Shown piece after piece: positions 42,741 through 50,899 of a stretch of 64,000 bases of DNA (position 1 is the stretch's first letter; each line of letters starts with the position of its first letter). The stretch is from Lentzea atacamensis (GTDB lineage: Bacteria; Actinomycetota; Actinomycetes; Mycobacteriales; Pseudonocardiaceae), in assembly GCF_003269295.1 (NCBI RefSeq), contig NZ_QLTT01000004.1, forward strand, positions 124,001 to 188,000. The letters run 5' to 3'. Both the position numbers and the translations under genes were made by a program. The notes beneath the pieces were generated by a model, which searched no databases, was not told where the DNA came from, and saw nothing but the letters and a program-made list of their open reading frames with translations.

Positions 42741-44297
42741 GTGGCATCTAAGGCGAAAACCCGAACTGGTGTCCTTCGCGTGCTGGGAGCCGTGAGGCTT
42801 AGTCGGACAACCGATGAGAGCACGTCCCCAGAGCGGCAGAAGCAACGCATTCACTACTGGGCTGGTGGCAACGACGCGCGGGTTGTCCAGGTCACCGAAG
42901 ATCTTGATGTGTCCGGCGCAGTCTCACCGTTTGATCGTCCGGGGCTGGGGGAGTGGCTGACTGATGGCAAGGCCAATGAATGGGATGTGCTGGTCTCATG
43001 GAAGCTCGACCGTATTTCCAGGTCAGCAGAAGACACGCTCAGGCTCTTGAAGTGGTGTGAGAAGCACGGTAAACGAATCGTCTGTGTAGATGATGGGATC
43101 GACTCCGAAACCCAAATGGGTAGGGTGTGGATTCAGCTTGCAGCCATCTTTGCGGAGGTCGAACGCAATACCATCAAAGAACGAGCCCTAGCAAGCCGTG
43201 AACAGCTCCGGAAGTCTGGCCGTTGGCATGGTGAGGCAGTTCCTTATGGCTACATGCCTGAACCCATTCCTACGGGTGGTTGGCGACTGGTCATCGACCC
43301 GACTGCTCAAGAGCACGTAGACCGGATTGTGTCTGATGTTCTGGCCGGTAAGTCGGTGCAGTCCATTGCCGATGGGTTGACTGAGCAAGGTGTGTTGAGT
43401 CCTAGGGATCACTTCCGCAACGTACGGGGCCTCAAGGTCAAGGGCGCCAAGTGGAACCCACAGACAATATTCAAGACGCTGGAATCACGTGCGTGGCTGG
43501 GTGTGGTCTCCCACGAGGGAAATCCTGTGCTCGATCCTGAGGGTAACGAGATCACCAAAGCCGAACCCCTGATCTCGCTTGAGACGTGGCACCGCATCCA
43601 ATCCGCATTGCAGGAACGTCGTATTGGCAAGGTGAACAACCGGACGTCTGATGCAAGCCCTTTGCTGGGTGTCATTGGATGTAAGGAATGCCAAGCCAAC
43701 ATGCATCACAGGGCACAAATGATGAGTGGTAAGCAGTACAGGTATTACTACTGCCCAAAGAAGCACGGGAAGTCCGTGAAGGCAGTCGAGTTTGAAAACG
43801 CGTTTGAGCAGACCTTTCTAACTCTGCTTGGCGACAAGACGGTAATGCGACGCGAGTATGTAGCCGCCGAGAATCACACTGTGGAGCTGATGGATGCTAA
43901 GGCCACGCTCAATAGCCTCATGGCATCCATGATGTCTGCACAGTCCAACACCGTTCGAGAGGCACTGACTCAGCAAATCGCTTCTGTAGACCTCAGGATT
44001 GCTCACCTTGAAAGCTTGCCTCAGCGTGAAGCCGAGTGGCGCATGGTCCCGACCGGTAAGACCTACGCACAGGAATGGGATTATGCCGACCAGGAAGGTC
44101 GCAGGCAGCTTCTCATCAACTCGGGTATTCGGGCTCTGACTATCAATCTGGGTAAGGGCAAGACGCCAGTAAGTTTCTACATCCCTGCCAACATCCTTGA
44201 ACGAATGGAAGACCAGGACGCGTCTGACTTCCGGTCTGAAGAGTCTCCCTGGGAGTTGACAGTCCAAGAGCTGAACGAACTCATCAACAACAACTAG
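42741..44297 (+). CDS. int: large serine recombinase (phage-type integrase)
   Basis: 518 aa from GTG 42741 (CAGGGAGCG upstream). N-terminal resolvase domain with nucleophile Ser21 in GAVRLSRTTDESTSPERQKQ, then VLVSWKLDRISRSAEDTLRL and RVWIQLAAIFAEVERNTIKE. Recombinase domain at about 170-270 (GEAVPYGYMPE, IFKTLESRAWLGVVSHEGNP). Zinc ribbon at about residues 310-345 (GCKECQANMHH, YYYCPKKHGKSV), a coiled-coil segment and a C-terminal tail. It would integrate attP into attB without host factors; excision needs a directionality factor not identified here. Located 250 bases from attL, as expected. Confidence 0.97.
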   Translation: MASKAKTRTGVLRVLGAVRLSRTTDESTSPERQKQRIHYWAGGNDARVVQVTEDLDVSGAVSPFDRPGLGEWLTDGKANEWDVLVSWKLDRISRSAEDTLRLLKWCEKHGKRIVCVDDGIDSETQMGRVWIQLAAIFAEVERNTIKERALASREQLRKSGRWHGEAVPYGYMPEPIPTGGWRLVIDPTAQEHVDRIVSDVLAGKSVQSIADGLTEQGVLSPRDHFRNVRGLKVKGAKWNPQTIFKTLESRAWLGVVSHEGNPVLDPEGNEITKAEPLISLETWHRIQSALQERRIGKVNNRTSDASPLLGVIGCKECQANMHHRAQMMSGKQYRYYYCPKKHGKSVKAVEFENAFEQTFLTLLGDKTVMRREYVAAENHTVELMDAKATLNSLMASMMSAQSNTVREALTQQIASVDLRIAHLESLPQREAEWRMVPTGKTYAQEWDYADQEGRRQLLINSGIRALTINLGKGKTPVSFYIPANILERMEDQDASDFRSEESPWELTVQELNELINNN

Positions 44298-44310
44298 AAG
44301 GGGGAATAGC

Positions 44311-45069
44311 ATGAACAAGACATTGTTTTGGATTGCCGTAGTCGCAGTCATCGTAGTTGCCCTGGTTGCCGGAATCGTTTCCTATGACCACCTGCACACG
44401 GTTGCCGTTGCCGCAGGCGAACAATCCTGGATTGCCAAGCTTGTGCCACTTTCCGCAGACGGCCTGTTGGTTTCCGCCAGTCTTTCCGCATTCGTGGCAA
44501 AGTGGCAGGGCCGGAAGGTTCATGGCATGACCAAGCTGAGCCTGGCCGTTGGCCTTACCGCGTCGGTTGCCGCGAACATCGCATCACCCTTTGTGGGTGG
44601 ACTTACCGGAACTGGTCAAGACATCCTTGCCGCAATCGTCGGTGCGTGGCCTGCCATTGCCCTAGCACTCTCGTTTGAGGAAGTCCTCAGGCTGAGTGTT
44701 GCCCACACTTCCGTTCCGGAAACAGCCGAGGAAGTAGCCGCAGTGCCGGAAACGGCAGAGACGGAAGCAGTGGTCATTGCCGAACCCGTGGAAGTTCCGG
44801 AAGTAGCGGAAGTGCCACAAGCGGAAACCCCGGAAGTGCTCCCATTGCCGGTGGCAGCCTCACCAGTGCGGAAGTCGAGTCCCCGGAAGTCCCCGGCAAC
44901 TCAAGGCGGAACTTCGGTCAAGGCGGAAGCGCTCGCATATCTGACCGCCAACCCCAACACTACTGCCGTTGAATTGGCAGCGAGGTTCGACCGGTCCGAC
45001 CGATGGGCACGGATGATTCGTAAGGAATTCCTGGAGAGCGGAAAGGCTCTGCAACTGGTATCCGCATAA
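44311..45069 (+). CDS. DUF2637 membrane protein with C-terminal HTH
   Basis: 252 aa, ATG 44311 after AAGGGGGA. Residues 1-125: four hydrophobic helices with DUF2637 features (GIVSYDHLHTVAVAAGEQSW, LVPLSADGLLVSASLSAFVA, AWPAIALALSFEEVLRL). Then a long Glu/Pro/Val-rich linker built from repeated VPET/VEVPEVAE-like units. Residues about 200-252 form a short HTH (EALAYLTANPNTTAVELAAR, FDRSDRWARMIRKEFLESGK). DUF2637 proteins occur in actinobacterial plasmids, AICEs and phages, where a link to DNA transfer or replication has been proposed. Not proof of conjugation here. Confidence 0.82.
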   Translation: MNKTLFWIAVVAVIVVALVAGIVSYDHLHTVAVAAGEQSWIAKLVPLSADGLLVSASLSAFVAKWQGRKVHGMTKLSLAVGLTASVAANIASPFVGGLTGTGQDILAAIVGAWPAIALALSFEEVLRLSVAHTSVPETAEEVAAVPETAETEAVVIAEPVEVPEVAEVPQAETPEVLPLPVAASPVRKSSPRKSPATQGGTSVKAEALAYLTANPNTTAVELAARFDRSDRWARMIRKEFLESGKALQLVSA

Positions 45070-45129
45070 AAGGACCATTGGGATAGCCGCTAACTACCCC
45101 AATGGCAAGTCAATAGTACCAAATCGTCT

Positions 45130-45158
45130 AGAGGGTCGCCCAATGGCGGCCCTCTTTC
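45130..45158 (+). terminator. intrinsic terminator
   Basis: Stem AGAGGGTCGCC / GGCGGCCCTCT (one G-T pair), loop CAAT, then TTTCTC. Ends the integrase/DUF2637 unit. Confidence 0.85.
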
Positions 45159-45177
45159 TCATGCAGGGGAGATTGCA

Positions 45178-45321
45178 ATGATTGCACCGTGGAAGCCCAT
45201 AATTGGCTATGAGGGTGCGTATGTCATCCACCTGATGATGTGCCTAGATCGGCAATGCGCAGACGGGCTTTTAACGCGTCCCAGTCTGAGCGAAAACCGG
45301 ACCATAATGCAGAGCATGTGA
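45178..45321 (+). pseudogene. remnant of a NUMOD4/HNH endonuclease gene
   Basis: A 47-codon frame with a good ribosome site (GCAGGGGAGA) starting IAPWKPIIGYEGAYVIH, which matches the NUMOD4 DNA-recognition motif at the start of phage HNH endonucleases (compare WGDIPEYEGLYQVSDHG at 47028). After about 17 residues the similarity ends and the frame continues antisense through the lipoprotein gene. Interpreted as a truncated gene start. Confidence 0.5.
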
Positions 45322-45691
45322 CATCCGGGTAGTACTTGACGGTGGTCTTAAACCCACTCTTGCATTTGTTCAGGTTGTACTCGGACGCAGATCTGATGAT
45401 GGAGCTTGCAGCAGCACGAACCTCACTATATCTACGGCTGTCGGGGTGTTTGTCTATCTCGGACCTGAGGTCAACGGCCACCTCTGCCATTGGGTCATAG
45501 TCGGTCTTGCAGGGTTCCGACGCATTACACGGCGTGAGTCGTCGATCTATAGCCTCTATTGACGCTGAGAATTTGTCTTGAAGACGAACATCCCCCGCCG
45601 ACTCAGAGCCGTTGTCGGGTGCCGCTCCGCAGGCTGACACCAGCACCAACCCGACCACCAAGAGGGCATGGCCACACCTGGTCACGCTCAT
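45224..45691 (-). CDS. putative lipoprotein of the element
   Basis: 155 aa from ATG 45691; a GTG 9 bases upstream is possible. Lipoprotein signal GHALLVVGLVLVSACGAAPD with lipobox LVSAC, then a polar domain with four Cys (PCNASEPCKTD, NKCKSGFK, VTCSALW) that may form disulfides. No family recognised. It is the only minus-strand gene in the left half of the element, so probably expressed from the lysogen; a surface or superinfection-exclusion role is only a guess. Confidence 0.65.
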   Translation of the reverse strand: MSVTRCGHALLVVGLVLVSACGAAPDNGSESAGDVRLQDKFSASIEAIDRRLTPCNASEPCKTDYDPMAEVAVDLRSEIDKHPDSRRYSEVRAAASSIIRSASEYNLNKCKSGFKTTVKYYPDVTCSALWSGFRSDWDALKARLRIADLGTSSGG

Positions 45692-46012
45692 GAGACTCAC
45701 CCGCTTCACGTTGCTGGTCTGGGCATGGTGACACCGCACCCTGTGTCGAGCCCTGTCAGACAGCAGCTCGGCGACCGCGTGTGCCGACACAGGCCGGACG
45801 CAAGCAGGAACAAGCCCTGAGAGCCTCTCTAAGCGCTTGAAGGTCCGCGACCACCAAACCGTACCCGGAACCGGGCTCCAGTGGCGCAGCGTTGAACTGA
45901 GGGGCTTAAACGAGGGTCTTGCACTCGACCTTGACCACGGGTATAAGCCCTGAACCCCCGGACCAGGCTCAGCCTGCACAGTCACCAACAGGCTGAAACC
46001 CTTGGCGCACAA

Positions 46013-46867
46013 CGACTTCAGTCACTTTCGGGTGGTGCTGGCAGCCCTCAGTGACGTTGAGGTCTCACCAACTGAGTACCCGATGACGTTGAGAAGTCAC
46101 CTTTCCCGCGTGCGCGTAGTAGAGGCTCGTGTGCGTCCACACGCGCGGCTCATCCCCGTAGGGGATGGACTACCTACTCAACCGCTGGAGTGACCTCCAC
46201 CCTCAGACCTCACCGCAGGAACCCCCGAGGTCAATGGATGGGTGCAGAGGCCCCAGAAAGGGCCTCTATGGGTTGAATGAATGGCATCGGTGGTTGGGTT
46301 GCTCAGCCATTGGAGTACGTGCCTGCGGTTCGTTCGAGCCACCGGAAATTGGGCAGACCCGAGCTACCGTTCAGGAACTGGACCAATGTACCGCAGACGT
46401 GAGGTCACCGACTGAGCCAAAACCCCTTGACCAGGCACGATGCCCAAGCCGGCAACGGGACTGCGATAATACCAATGCATGTCTATGGTGGCGAGGTGCG
46501 TCACATACACAGGGCAGATGTGCTTGTGCCCGGTCATATACAGGTTGAGGGACTAGTCACACCAGTGTCATGGTCCCAGCTGGATGACACCTAGTACAGG
46601 GTGAGACGTCTTTCCGGGCTCGCCACTGGCACCCCCAAACGCCCTGTAAAAGTGACCTGGGGGAAACGCAGATACTGATGTGAGGTGCATCACACATACA
46701 GGGCAGTTGGGCGGTTCCCCGGTCTAGTACAGGGTGAGAGACCATCTCACTCAACCCATATACGTACCTCCATGCTCATAGAGCTTGGAGGATTTTTAGT
46801 TTGCGCTCCTACTGATCACTAATCAGCTACCAATCGGCTACTTACTGCAACAAGGGAAGGGGTACTA
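46013..46867. other. 855-bp non-coding region of the element
   Basis: Several short frames exist, but none has a convincing ribosome site or domain. Contains hairpins (CATCCCC GTA GGGGATG at 46151-46167; AGAGGCCC/GGGCCTCT at 46246-46267) and the direct repeats listed separately. Size and repeat content suit a replication origin or a long control region. Confidence 0.5.
46493..46739 (+). repeat. two pairs of direct repeats, iteron-like
   Basis: Pair A: GAGGTGCGTCACATACACAG (46493-46517) and GAGGTGCATCACACATACAG (46682-46706), 22 of 25 bases identical. Pair B: CTAGTACAGGGTGAGA, exact at 46591-46606 and 46724-46739; a weaker TACAGGTTGAG occurs at 46539. All in one orientation within a gene-free region. 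Confidence 0.75.
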
Positions 46868-47035
46868 ATGGCCACCGACACGTTCAGGTGTGGGCACGAA
46901 CGTACTGCTCTGAACACGTACAACTCTGGGAACAACCCAAGATGCCGACAGTGCTACAACGATTACCAAAGGAATTACCGCCGTAAGGCGTCACAGGCTC
47001 TGCGAGAGAAGGAGGGAAGGTGCAACGGTGGCTAA
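46868..47035 (+). CDS. small zinc-finger-like protein upstream of HNH endonuclease
   Basis: 55 aa, ATG 46868 after AGGGAAGGGG. Contains TFRCGHERTALNTY and PRCRQCYNDYQRNYRRKASQ, a CxH...CxxC knuckle with a basic tail, as seen beside or inside phage HNH endonucleases. It overlaps the HNH gene by 8 bases, so translation is coupled. Possibly a DNA-binding accessory of that endonuclease. Confidence 0.68.
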   Translation: MATDTFRCGHERTALNTYNSGNNPRCRQCYNDYQRNYRRKASQALREKEGRCNGG

Positions 47036-47639
47036 AGAGTTGTGGGGGGATATCCCCGAATACGAGGGACTGTATCAGGTAAGTGATCATGGCCGCGTGC
47101 GTTCCCTTGACCGTGAGATTGAATGTATGAGCCGGTGGGGAGACCCAATGACAAAGCGATGGAAAGGCCGTGTCATGAAGCCGACACGGAGCAAGTTGAC
47201 CGGGCATCTTATGGTCAGCCTCTGGCGAAGCGGCGAAATGCGAAAGCGGACAATACATACGCTAGTCGCAGAAGTATTCATCGGGCCGCGTCCAGTCGGT
47301 ATGGAGGTACTGCACGGACCCAATGGCGTCACTGACAACAGTGTGTCTAATCTGAGCTACGGCACTCACGCCCAAAACATGCGGGACATGCTGAGGGATG
47401 GTACTCACAACGAGGCCCGTAAGACGCATTGCAAGTATGGGCATCCGTTTAATGAGCGCAACTTGGCGAAATACATGCTTAAACGAGGCCGTCGACTATG
47501 TCTAGCGTGCTCTCGTGCTCAATCAGCGTTAAAGGATATTCGCAAGGCAGGCAAAGCTGAGCCAAACTTTCAAAGGCTTTCCGACATCAAATACGCTGCA
47601 ATTCGCAACGGCGGTCAGGACGTCACTGAAGACGAGTAA
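47028..47639 (+). CDS. NUMOD4-HNH homing endonuclease
   Basis: 203 aa from GTG 47028 (GGAGGGAAGG 7 bases upstream). NUMOD4: LWGDIPEYEGLYQVSDHGRV. HNH: TIHTLVAEVFIGPRPVGMEV, LHGPNGVTDNSVSNLSYGTH with HG-N-N pattern. C-terminal knuckle HCKYGHPFNERNL and LCLACSRAQSALK (C..H...CxxC). The gene uses a TTA Leu codon (47529-47531). Such endonucleases spread within phage genomes or act near packaging genes. Confidence 0.88.
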   Translation: MAKELWGDIPEYEGLYQVSDHGRVRSLDREIECMSRWGDPMTKRWKGRVMKPTRSKLTGHLMVSLWRSGEMRKRTIHTLVAEVFIGPRPVGMEVLHGPNGVTDNSVSNLSYGTHAQNMRDMLRDGTHNEARKTHCKYGHPFNERNLAKYMLKRGRRLCLACSRAQSALKDIRKAGKAEPNFQRLSDIKYAAIRNGGQDVTEDE

Positions 47640-47677
47640 GTCAGTCACCACCACAACCACATACGAACCACACGATG

Positions 47678-47702
47678 ACCAGGCTGCCACGCCTGGTTTT
47701 TT
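47678..47702 (+). terminator. intrinsic terminator after HNH gene
   Basis: CCAGGC (47679-47684) / GCCTGG (47691-47696), loop TGCCAC, then TTTTTT. Confidence 0.92.
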
Positions 47703-47734
47703 CATACCCGACGTAGGACGAAAGGAACCATCAC

Positions 47735-48571
47735 GTGACGAACAACGACAACGCAGCCCTGATTCAGCTACGCGGCGTAGTACAGCAGCTCAAGACGGTA
47801 GGAGTAACCATCCCGGAAGATCTGGCCTCCGAGATCAAGGGCGTAGATACCCTGCGAGTAATGACGGAACAGACCCGACATGACCGTGACAACGCAATGC
47901 GTGATCTTGGCCAGGCCCCTACCCAGGATCTCGAAAAGGCTTTGAGGGAAGCACGGCTTAAGTGGGCCGAGTCGAGCGTTGATGCTGAATTCATCTCACG
48001 GGCAGAGGCGATCCAGCAGGGCAGGGTTTCGGGAGCGTTCTACCGCAATGCAGGCTGGTTCCTGGAAGAGCTAACCGACAAGATGAATGCCGTTGTGGAT
48101 GAGTATGAGCTGAACACGCTCCGACTTCCACCGAACCTAAATGAGATCAACCCGCTATGGATGACTCCTGAGGATCAGAATTCTATTGAGGCGTTTCGAA
48201 GTGCAGTTCCGATTCTGGACTCACTATGGAACCCGTACAAGATGGTTGCGGTCGCGGTGGGACACCAGTACTCCATTGCCAACAAGACGGATGAGGGTCC
48301 CTCGGTCGCCGTGGCATGGCTCGTTTCCGACGTCGAATCGTCCAGGGATGCCGATGCGCTCGCAACCGACTTCCGTCGCCTGAGTCAGGGTGTGACCAGT
48401 ATGGAAAGGATTCGGTCTCTGGGAATCTGGGGCGTGATCTCACTGTCTGGTTTCAATATCGACATCTGCTCACCGGAAGAGGCTGAGTATCGACGTGAGT
48501 TCGCCCGCAACCCAGCCAGCGCATCTGCACCCCCTGCAAAGAAGCGCAAGGCAGTACTGCTCAACAAGTAA
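47735..48571 (+). CDS. hypothetical element protein, 278 aa
   Basis: GTG 47735 with AAAGGA 8 bases upstream. N-terminal third is helical and charged (LIQLRGVVQQLKTVGVTIPE, EQTRHDRDNAMRDLGQAPTQ), possibly coiled-coil; the rest contains NAGWFLEELTDKMNAVVDEY and GVISLSGFNIDICSPEEAEY. The tail is basic (PPAKKRKAVLLNK). No family recognised. Flanked by a terminator and the folded-RNA candidate, so it may be its own transcript. Confidence 0.75.
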   Translation: MTNNDNAALIQLRGVVQQLKTVGVTIPEDLASEIKGVDTLRVMTEQTRHDRDNAMRDLGQAPTQDLEKALREARLKWAESSVDAEFISRAEAIQQGRVSGAFYRNAGWFLEELTDKMNAVVDEYELNTLRLPPNLNEINPLWMTPEDQNSIEAFRSAVPILDSLWNPYKMVAVAVGHQYSIANKTDEGPSVAVAWLVSDVESSRDADALATDFRRLSQGVTSMERIRSLGIWGVISLSGFNIDICSPEEAEYRREFARNPASASAPPAKKRKAVLLNK

Positions 48572-48595
48572 GCAACCGAATAGAAGTGGGTAGCG

Positions 48596-48670
48596 GCCTG
48601 CGGCTTGTCGCACCCGAGTAGTTCGGGTGCTTAGGGATTCAGCTTTGCTGAGATCCCGCGAACCGCAGGC
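48596..48670 (+). ncRNA. candidate structured RNA (three-way junction)
   Basis: Outer stem GCCTGCGG (48596-48603) / CCGCAGGC (48663-48670). Hairpin 1: GCACCCGA / TCGGGTGC (48610-48630), loop GTAGT. Hairpin 2: GGGAT+TCAGC / GCTGA+ATCCC (48634-48657), one bulged G, loop TTT. All pairs are Watson-Crick. It does not fit a tRNA cloverleaf or hammerhead core. It lies 33 bases before the FDXHR gene. Confidence 0.5.
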
Positions 48671-48702
48671 TTTGTCATGCCCAAGCAAAGGAGAAAGACC
48701 AC

Positions 48703-49128
48703 ATGGAGAAACTGACCCAGACCACAGCACAGTTCGCGACCACCACGCTAGAGCCTCACCCAAACGCGTTTTCAGGGCTTGAGAGCCCTTGGCCGGTACA
48801 ACCACCCTACCCAGACGAAAAAGTCGCTCAGAATGACGCATTGACGGCAAAGAGGCCCCGTCTAAATACATGCGGTGGATGTGATGCCAGGTGGAAGGGA
48901 GCCAAGGTCTGTCACTGCTCCGCCCGTGGCTGCCATCAGACGTTTTCTACGGTCACCCTTTTCGACTTGCACCGATCCGCAGAAGGTGACCACGGTTCTT
49001 GTAAGGACCCTGCGACCATGAGGAACGGCAAGACGGGTGAGCCTCTGATGTCCTTCCGTGAGGGTGTCTGGCGTGGCCCTGCAATGACTGAGGAACAGAA
49101 GGTTGCAAAGTATGGAGGTAAGGCGTGA
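48703..49128 (+). CDS. FDXHR-type zinc-binding phage protein
   Basis: 141 aa, ATG 48703 after AAAGGAGAAAG. The zinc-binding core NTCGGCDARWKGAKVCHCSA, GCHQTFSTVTLFDLHRSAEG has CxxC...CHC...C and FDxHR, as in a domain common in actinophages. C-terminus VWRGPAMTEEQKVAKYGGKA. Function unknown, probably early or regulatory. Confidence 0.82.
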   Translation: MEKLTQTTAQFATTTLEPHPNAFSGLESPWPVQPPYPDEKVAQNDALTAKRPRLNTCGGCDARWKGAKVCHCSARGCHQTFSTVTLFDLHRSAEGDHGSCKDPATMRNGKTGEPLMSFREGVWRGPAMTEEQKVAKYGGKA

Positions 49129-49340
49129 ATGACCCAATCCCTGCACAAGTCAAATGGTGTGGTCAGTGGTACGAGCTAGGTAAGGCTCTCAAAGGGCCGT
49201 TTGTAGAGGTCTTGAATCACGACCTAAAGACATGGTTCCGGGTTCGCAAGGGCGACTGTGAAGCGGCAACCTTCCTCGACCTGGAGAGCTACACCTATCG
49301 CACGGTGAGTGGACCGTTCGCCAACAACCAACTTGTGTAG
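49125..49340 (+). CDS. hypothetical small protein, 71 aa
   Basis: GTG 49125 overlaps the previous stop (GTGA). Beta-rich appearance (VKWCGQWYELGKALKGPFVE, NHDLKTWFRVRKGDCEAATF). No family recognised; translationally coupled to the FDXHR gene. Confidence 0.65.
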   Translation: MNDPIPAQVKWCGQWYELGKALKGPFVEVLNHDLKTWFRVRKGDCEAATFLDLESYTYRTVSGPFANNQLV

Positions 49341-49370
49341 AAGAAAACCAATCTGAAGGAGAGAGATCCT

Positions 49371-49595
49371 ATGTCGTATACCGCAGGAATGCGTGACCGA
49401 AACCAACCTGAGGAGGTGTTCACCATGTCAGCACCTAAGCCGACCCCCGAGAAATGGGGACGTTGGCAAACTGAAGTAGTTCGAGGATGCAAAGGCCGAA
49501 AGGTTGTTCCCTTGACCAGCAACACACGAATCAACCAGCAACTCCGCGCAGAAGAGGTAACCAATGACGAACGCAGTACAGACCGACCAGACTAA
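49371..49595 (+). CDS. hypothetical small protein, 74 aa
   Basis: ATG 49371 follows GAAGGAGAG. A second in-frame ATG at 49425 has an even better site (AGGAGG, 8 bases), so a 56-aa product (SAPKPTPEKWGRWQTEVVRG) may be the main one. Basic; no family recognised. Overlaps the next gene by 32 bases in another frame. Confidence 0.55.
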   Translation: MSYTAGMRDRNQPEEVFTMSAPKPTPEKWGRWQTEVVRGCKGRKVVPLTSNTRINQQLRAEEVTNDERSTDRPD

Positions 49596-50343
49596 CTCCT
49601 ACAACGACGCTGACAGGGTATTGGAGATTCTTTCGAATAGTACTATGGGCCTCCGTCTTGAGGACATTTATCGAAAGCTGTCCGGTGACGTCCAGTATCT
49701 GTCTCCTCAAGAACTCCCCGAGTTTGACCCGTTCGGCGATAACGCGCCTGATCCGAAGCTAGACAGCCTGCGGTCATTGATGGACGGACACAGGGATGCG
49801 GGAAAGGTGGAGCTGAACACCCTTGGCCGTTGGCAACTAGTACGTACCCCGTTCGCCCCTCAGAAGCCTGTACAGCCTCCAAAGGCAGCTGTGCCTAGTC
49901 CCAGGGCACCTCAGACTGTCTCAGCCGCTCAGCCCCCAGAAAAGCCGTTCCGGTCAGACAAGCAGACCCGCAAGGGTGAGAAGCACCCAGGTTCGGCAAC
50001 CAAGAACCGTCCTACCCGAGACGACTTCACTCAGAATGAGCATCAGATGGCAGTTTTCATGATGGACATCGGTTCGGTTGAAGGGTTTATGGCGCTACGA
50101 CTGGCAACTCTTGCTTACGGCACTGATAAGTATGGTGGTCGGGGAGTCTTCAAGGCACCCATTGATACTGCCGCTGACCTCTGCAAGATGGGCCGTTCCA
50201 CGTTTAGCCGGAATCTGGTGAAGCTTTTGGATGCCGGGTTGTTCGTTCGCTTGGACAACGCTATGGGTGGTCGAGGCAACCGGAACCCCATGATCCTAAA
50301 GCCCTCACTGCCTGCGTGGTACAAGAAGGGCAGTGAACTATAA
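49564..50343 (+). CDS. putative DNA-binding protein with winged-helix domains
   Basis: 259 aa. N-terminal part looks like a winged helix (ADRVLEILSNSTMGLRLEDI, DAGKVELNTLGRWQLVRTPF), followed by a Pro/Gln-rich linker (about residues 95-150). The C-terminal part (YGGRGVFKAPIDTAADLCKM, GRSTFSRNLVKLLDAGLFVR) has a clear HTH and wing. This architecture resembles phage replication initiators or regulators, but there is no decisive motif. ATG 49564 after AGAAGAGG. Confidence 0.6.
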   Translation: MTNAVQTDQTNSYNDADRVLEILSNSTMGLRLEDIYRKLSGDVQYLSPQELPEFDPFGDNAPDPKLDSLRSLMDGHRDAGKVELNTLGRWQLVRTPFAPQKPVQPPKAAVPSPRAPQTVSAAQPPEKPFRSDKQTRKGEKHPGSATKNRPTRDDFTQNEHQMAVFMMDIGSVEGFMALRLATLAYGTDKYGGRGVFKAPIDTAADLCKMGRSTFSRNLVKLLDAGLFVRLDNAMGGRGNRNPMILKPSLPAWYKKGSEL

Positions 50344-50667
50344 ACCTTCTCACTTCTGAGAGGGTTTAGTGGCCAATACGCCCGCTGACCTGCGGAAACC
50401 CCGTAAACCTTCTCACTAAAGGTTCTCAGATGTGGGGAACGATAGTCTAATGGTAAGTCTAGAGACTCGTAGACCTAAGAGACGACCAGCTTAGGGCTGG
50501 TCTTTCTCGCATTATCCCAGGTCATCGCAAGAGCAACCGCAGGTTGCTCCCACACTCCGTGTGGACATTTAACGTCACCGGGTATGTCTAGTGTAGTAAC
50601 AAACCCTCTCACTTCTGAGAGGCTTTCTAGTCTGAACACCCAAACCCTGTCAGATTTGGCAGGGTTT
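50342..50667 (+). repeat. array of short hairpins in a 349-bp intergenic region
   Basis: AAACCTTCTCACTTCTGAGAGG (50342-50363, written in part: CTTCTCACTTCTGAGAGG) recurs at 50601-50622 with one change; each folds as CTCTC/GAGAG. Further hairpins: GACCAGC/GCTGGTC followed by TTTCTC (50484-50505) and AAACCCTG/CAGGGTTT followed by CTC (50642-50667). No gene of its own was found between 50344 and 50692. Confidence 0.65.
50484..50507 (+). terminator. intrinsic terminator
   Basis: GACCAGC (50484-50490) / GCTGGTC (50496-50502), loop TTAGG, then TTTCTC. Confidence 0.75.
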
Positions 50668-50692
50668 CTCACTCGACCCGTAAGGAGCGCCT

Positions 50693-50899
50693 GTGCACAA
50701 GAACCCGCTTATCGCTGGTCCGCACATGACCATCTCAATGGCGGAACTTGCCGAACTGAACGGTGGCACCGTTGAGGAAGCTATTCAGTCAATGACTCGT
50801 TTGGTTGAAGTCGGCCTATTCGCGATCATTGACCATCACCCTGACGACTGGACTATCTGGGCAACGTTCATTCCGACCATCCCTGAGGACGTCCCATGA
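50693..50899 (+). CDS. hypothetical small protein, 68 aa
   Basis: GTG 50693 with AAGGAG 6 bases upstream. HTH-like content (MTISMAELAELNGGTVEEAI, QSMTRLVEVGLFAIIDHHPD) suggests a small winged-helix fold. Overlaps the next gene by ATGA. Confidence 0.62.
   Translation: MHKNPLIAGPHMTISMAELAELNGGTVEEAIQSMTRLVEVGLFAIIDHHPDDWTIWATFIPTIPEDVP

Noticed and set aside
42609-42741. Longer N-terminus of the integrase (562 aa, from 42609)
   Set aside because: It overlaps the small zinc-protein gene, has no ribosome site, and the extra 44 residues do not resemble recombinases; GTG 42741 fits the catalytic-domain start.
46002-46548. Two short plus-strand frames (46002-46193, 46165-46548)
   Set aside because: No ribosome site, no motif, and they cross hairpins and repeats; treated as non-coding.
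48596-48670. Hammerhead or other self-cleaving ribozyme
   Set aside because: The three-way junction lacks the CUGAUGA and GAAA core; kept only as an unassigned structured RNA.
50432-50518. tRNA-like sequence (TGGGGAACGATAGTCTAATGG…) resembling a phage tRNA-Gln 5' half
   Set aside because: D- and anticodon-stem pairs do not form, there is no T-loop, and the 3' part is a terminator hairpin. At most a decayed tRNA.
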